Made by a program: the position numbers and the translations under genes | The notes under the pieces: generated by a model | What the model saw: only the letters and a program-made list of their open reading frames with translations | The model's database searches: none | Told to the model about the DNA's origin: nothing | Shown here: positions 63,701-64,000 of the stretch, in pieces | Layout of the letters: every line of letters begins with the position of its first letter | Position numbering within the stretch: position 1 is the stretch's first letter | NCBI GenBank assembly: GCA_038502055.1 | Contig: JAXRKN010000037.1 | Span: 2,480,001 to 2,544,000, forward strand | Direction of reading: 5' to 3' | Length of the DNA stretch: 64,000 bases | From: Tanytarsus gracilentus | Lineage: Eukaryota; Arthropoda; Insecta; Diptera; Chironomidae

Positions 63701-64000
63701 ATTTTCAATGGGATTTAAAATGAAGTGGGGGAATGTAATGAGAATACGTGCAGTGAAATTTAATTTTAAAGGTTCTTTTCATCCCTTAAAACTTTTGTCC
63801 ACTCTCAATCAATATTTTTTTAACTTGCGGGTATGCTTACCTGAGATAAAATAATCGTTTCCAACGAGGTATTACTTTCCTCTTGACAACTTTTGAGCTC
63901 CTTCAAACTCGCCAATTCAAAAGCTTCGGCCGAGTCAATAAATTTCATAATCTCTTGGAGCTTAAGTTCAGCCATATCTGGTGACATTGATGTATTTTCA
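39697..64000 (-). CDS. Dbl-family Rho guanine nucleotide exchange factor, MCF2L/DBS-like (DH-PH-SH3), partial at the 5' side
   Basis: Exons in transcript order: 64000-63841 (cut by the window edge), 63570-63382, 49825-49700, 49629-49534, 44149-43964, 43909-43821, 43748-43520, 43415-43218, 43155-42947, 42878-42614, 42019-41708, 40748-40622, 39797-39697. An alternative first exon at 53092-50966 joins 49825 in phase 0 and gives 1354 residues. The DH domain starts at HVLAELLETERIYVNEM and includes the signature YLLKPVQRITKYQLLLKDLL. The PH domain follows (RHIFLYQKAILFCK, KGKWVAEIKRVL). The C-terminal SH3 has ALADYNAMGSSEVSMKEG and EGWVPCAFL. The two 5'-most exons are helical and spectrin-repeat-like, as in MCF2L. 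Members load GTP onto Rho/Cdc42 GTPases at membranes. The family is certain; the fly gene name is not assigned. Three alternative 3' ends are visible. Confidence 0.92.
39798..40621 (-). other. RhoGEF intron within the SH3 domain
   Basis: 824 bp; donor AAAATAG|GTAGGT, acceptor AAATCAG. Nothing else recognised. Confidence 0.75.
40622..40748 (-). CDS. RhoGEF exon: first part of the SH3 domain
   Basis: Acceptor CTATCAG|GGTACA, phase 0; donor ATAG|GTAGGT leaves phase 1. Encodes MFIALADYNAMGSSEVSMK and GAEVLLLKVGCAGWVLVKK: the ALADY and tryptophan motifs of an SH3 fold. Confidence 0.9.
40749..41707 (-). other. RhoGEF intron between the linker exon and the SH3 exon
   Basis: 959 bp, AT-rich, no other content recognised. 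Confidence 0.65.
41708..42019 (-). CDS. RhoGEF linker exon between the PH domain and SH3
   Basis: Phase 0 at both ends (104 codons). The acceptor is ACGTCAG|CAGAGATAC, or three bases later at CAG|AGATAC, which differ by one Gln. Encodes RYKSKAGHKRLPST and a Ser/Asp-rich, likely disordered part ending GSSVFY. The donor TAC|GTAGTC is weak. If it is not used, translation continues Val-Val-Trp-Asp to a TAA at 41693-41695, giving another SH3-less C terminus. Confidence 0.75.
42583..42588 (-). terminator. AATAAA for the SH3-less RhoGEF isoform
   Basis: Minus-strand AATAAA immediately after the TAG that is reached when the GTGAGT donor at 42613 is not used. This supports a short transcript ending here. 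Confidence 0.45.
42590..42878 (-). CDS. RhoGEF exon after the PH domain, with alternative donor or stop
   Basis: Acceptor CTCAAAG|ACCATT completes an Arg codon. Encodes a Ser/Asn-rich region and SEDEYTMLEENAVP. A perfect donor CCG|GTGAGT at 42613/42614 joins it to the SH3-side exons. If unspliced, seven more residues and a TAG (42590-42592) follow, with AATAAA at 42583-42588. The exon therefore serves either as internal exon (42878-42614) or as a terminal one. Confidence 0.85.
42947..43155 (-). CDS. RhoGEF exon: second half of the PH domain
   Basis: Acceptor AAATAG|ATGTCAC; donor CACAG|GTAAGA leaves phase 2. Encodes MSQIGLTESV, TKRFEVWLQG and the C-terminal PH helix KGKWVAEIKRVLFNQ with its invariant tryptophan. 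Confidence 0.93.
43218..43415 (-). CDS. RhoGEF exon: first half of the PH domain
   Basis: 66 codons, phase 0. Acceptor GCTTTAG|GCTGAC, donor TTGAAG|GTAAAA. Encodes LLLQDSFQIVSEQK and QQRHIFLYQKAILFCKQD, the beta strands of Dbl-type PH domains. Confidence 0.92.
43520..43748 (-). CDS. RhoGEF exon: DH domain conserved region 3 and following helices
   Basis: Acceptor CATAAAAG|CTTCC; donor CCCT|GTGAGT, leaving phase 0. Encodes LAAYLLKPVQRITKYQLLLK, the hallmark of DH domains, and VNDSMHQIAITGFP. Confidence 0.95.
43821..43909 (-). CDS. RhoGEF exon: DH domain helix region
   Basis: Acceptor TTTACAG|CGTGAC, donor ACTCATCT|GTAAGT (phase 2). Encodes FFRLYSYYCQNIPRSERLRE, the YxxYCxNxPRS region of DBS-type DH domains. 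Confidence 0.92.
43964..44149 (-). CDS. RhoGEF exon: DH domain conserved region 2
   Basis: 62 codons, phase 0. Acceptor CTCGCAG|GGCTAT, donor CAGCGA|GTAAGT. Encodes GLQGNADILFGNLNEIYTFH and LVALCFVQR. The ILFGN-IY-FH motif is typical of MCF2L/DBS-type DH domains. Confidence 0.93.
44473..44478 (-). terminator. AATAAA polyadenylation signal of the nested gene
   Basis: Minus-strand AATAAA about 70 bases after the TGA at 44548-44550. It gives the nested reading frame its own 3' end, separate from the host RhoGEF gene. Confidence 0.6.
44548..46360 (-). CDS. Nested gene exon 2
   Basis: Acceptor CATTCTGCAG|TTCACAG; 603 codons plus TGA. Codon use and the absence of stops over 1.8 kb in AT-rich DNA make it clearly coding. 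Plus-strand frames here (44535-44840, 45702-45971) are shadows. Confidence 0.88.
44548..47161 (-). CDS. Nested two-exon gene for an unrecognised 790-aa protein
   Basis: Exons 47161-46602 and 46360-44548 (2373 nt in frame). The junction ATTAG|GTAGCA to CTGCAG|TTCACA makes an AGT codon and extends the second open frame 24 codons upstream. Residues 1-186 are basic (KKVKNTSNYIVGKVNHQ, RKINRRKTTRHF). The rest mixes acidic, Ser/Asn-rich parts with two denser helical-looking segments: around LEVLKKYFEAMSYSEI/YQDAIDYIYS, and WIFSEKAYQKIMKAFVRLRG followed by VEAYVQYHYGRILDK. The tail is Gln-rich and ends in KERRRRTTEKA. No known domain was recognised; no signal peptide or membrane segment. It lies in an intron of the RhoGEF gene in the same orientation, with its own AATAAA. 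Phase at its possible late donors does not match the next RhoGEF exon, so it is probably a separate gene rather than an isoform. Start context AAAAAATGA is fly-like. Confidence 0.8.
46602..47161 (-). CDS. Nested gene exon 1
   Basis: ATG at 47161 (context AAAAAATGA), 186 codons plus two bases; donor AATTAG|GTAGCA. If unspliced, a TAG follows one codon later. Encodes the basic N terminus. Confidence 0.8.
49534..49629 (-). CDS. RhoGEF exon: start of the DH domain
   Basis: 32 codons, phase 0. Acceptor AATTACAG|GACATT, donor TTGAAG|GTGAGT. Encodes KRGHVLAELLETERIYVNEM, conserved region 1 of DH domains, which contacts the GTPase switch regions. Too short for a frame scan. Confidence 0.95.
49700..49825 (-). 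CDS. RhoGEF exon before the DH domain
   Basis: 42 codons, phase 0. Acceptor CATTTTCAG|GTTGAT, donor CAAACG|GTAACG. Encodes VDNYITRPTSCDGVPDSGIS and a Ser/Asp-rich stretch. It is the common acceptor exon for both the window-edge isoform (from 63382) and the 53092 first-exon isoform. Confidence 0.88.
49964..50106. repeat. Pair of identical 13-bp sequences 130 bp apart
   Basis: CCTTGCAAGGCCT occurs at 49964-49976 and 50094-50106. It contains the palindrome CCTTGCAAGG. The stretch between them is T-rich. It may be a small insertion flanked by a duplication, or a regulatory pair. Confidence 0.4.
50352..50357 (-). terminator. AATAAA for the candidate GEF-less RhoGEF isoform
   Basis: Minus-strand AATAAA about 120 bases after the TAA at 50478-50480; a second copy lies at 50332-50337. 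Confidence 0.45.
50478..50585 (-). CDS. Candidate alternative terminal exon of the RhoGEF gene (GEF-less isoform)
   Basis: A 35-codon open end, phase 0 after acceptor CAATAATCAG|CGGCAC, encodes RHNNHDEFRQ and DYGNEDVHIARGPVMRKNKS, then TAA. Two minus-strand AATAAA hexamers follow (50352-50357, 50332-50337). Joining the phase-0 donors at 50966 or 63382 to it would end the protein before the DH domain. The acceptor pyrimidine tract is poor, so the exon start is uncertain. Confidence 0.5.
   Translation of the reverse strand, partial: RHNNHDEFRQQNNNHDYGNEDVHIARGPVMRKNKS
50966..53092 (-). CDS. RhoGEF alternative first coding exon, 709 codons
   Basis: Runs from ATG at 53092 (a second in-frame ATG 21 bases later has the more fly-like AAAAATG context) to donor ACCAAG|GTAAAA at 50966, phase 0, matching the exon at 49825. 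The protein part is disordered: poly-Pro KPKCPPPPPPKNF and PPQTPPKPPL (SH3-ligand type), an acidic EEEEEEGDY stretch, long Asn/Lys-rich and Ser/Pro/Thr-rich regions. Just before the splice comes a Cys cluster, YACTKCHTTTEDLL followed by YICICRTK (C-x2-C and C-x-C). Without splicing, 38 more codons lead to a stop at 50849. The exon could be a separate gene, but the donor and phase favour the RhoGEF isoform. Confidence 0.82.
53093..63381 (-). other. RhoGEF intron (about 13.6 kb with the part below 50.97 kb) and likely internal promoter region
   Basis: No further coding exon is firmly supported. The region 53093-54060 must hold the leader and promoter of the 53092 first exon. A minus-strand AACAGTAG initiator-like motif lies at about 54050-54057, amid GC-richer sequence. 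A small exon-like island at 59463-59554 is noted in the findings. The rest is AT-rich with only chance frames. Confidence 0.6.
63382..63570 (-). CDS. RhoGEF upstream exon (spectrin-repeat-like helix, then Pro/Lys-rich linker)
   Basis: 63 codons, phase 0. Acceptor CCACTCCAG|GTGCTA, donor ACTAAG|GTGAGT. Encodes VLQRIDDVSLMCEKQIATLK followed by TRPIQSVQPN and a Pro/Lys/Arg linker. A helix of this kind followed by a Pro-rich linker precedes the DH domain in MCF2L-type GEFs. Phase and direction fit splicing to 49825. Confidence 0.85.
63841..64000 (-). CDS. RhoGEF upstream exon, cut by the window edge
   Basis: Donor TCTCAG|GTAAGC, phase 0. The visible 53 codons include LKLQEIMKFIDSAEAFELAS and SNTSLETIILSQ, amphipathic helices consistent with a spectrin repeat. 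The gene continues beyond the window, where a CRAL-TRIO domain would be expected from the family. Confidence 0.8.

Overview
The window looks like nuclear DNA of an insect, most likely a fly or midge (Diptera). It is strongly AT-rich, genes are cut into exons by introns from 67 bp to about 11 kb, splice sites are of the GT/GC-AG type, translation starts are A-rich, and the encoded proteins (BTB transcription factor with Gln/Asn/His runs, Dbl-type RhoGEF) are typical of Diptera. The species cannot be named from the sequence. Exon models below were built by hand. Each splice junction was chosen so that acceptor, donor and reading phase agree, and every complete model sums to a multiple of three.

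Region 1 (about 3.7-25.3 kb, + strand) holds one seven-exon gene. It encodes a 764-residue protein with an N-terminal Myb/SANT-like (trihelix) DNA-binding domain, a central BTB/POZ domain and a poly-Gln, basic C-terminal tail. Two introns of 6.5 kb and 10.9 kb dominate it. The second carries a repeat insertion near 21.8-22.3 kb. The intron inside the BTB domain appears to use a GC donor.

Region 2 (27.7-32.9 kb, + strand) holds a five-exon gene for a 261-residue, 14-cysteine protein with a signal peptide and a C-terminal GPI-type tail. The cysteine pattern resembles the DUF19/T20D4.11-like family. A TATA-like box and initiator lie just upstream.

Region 3 (32.6-39.5 kb) is intergenic. It contains a 1.27-kb element with 25-bp terminal inverted repeats and an internal minisatellite, plus a GC-rich island of unknown origin near 38.7 kb.

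Region 4 (39.7 kb to beyond 64 kb, - strand) is a large Dbl-family RhoGEF gene of the MCF2L/DBS type (DH, PH, SH3). Its 5' part lies outside the window. It shows two alternative N-terminal inputs: exons from beyond the window that look spectrin-repeat-like, or a 709-residue first exon with its own ATG. It also shows at least three possible 3' ends: SH3-containing, PH-only, and a GEF-less terminal exon with its own polyadenylation signals. In the intron inside the DH domain sits a two-exon, 790-residue gene on the same strand that I do not recognise.

The left edge of the window (1-170) is a short tandem, satellite-like repeat. No rRNA, tRNA, CRISPR or viral sequence was seen.
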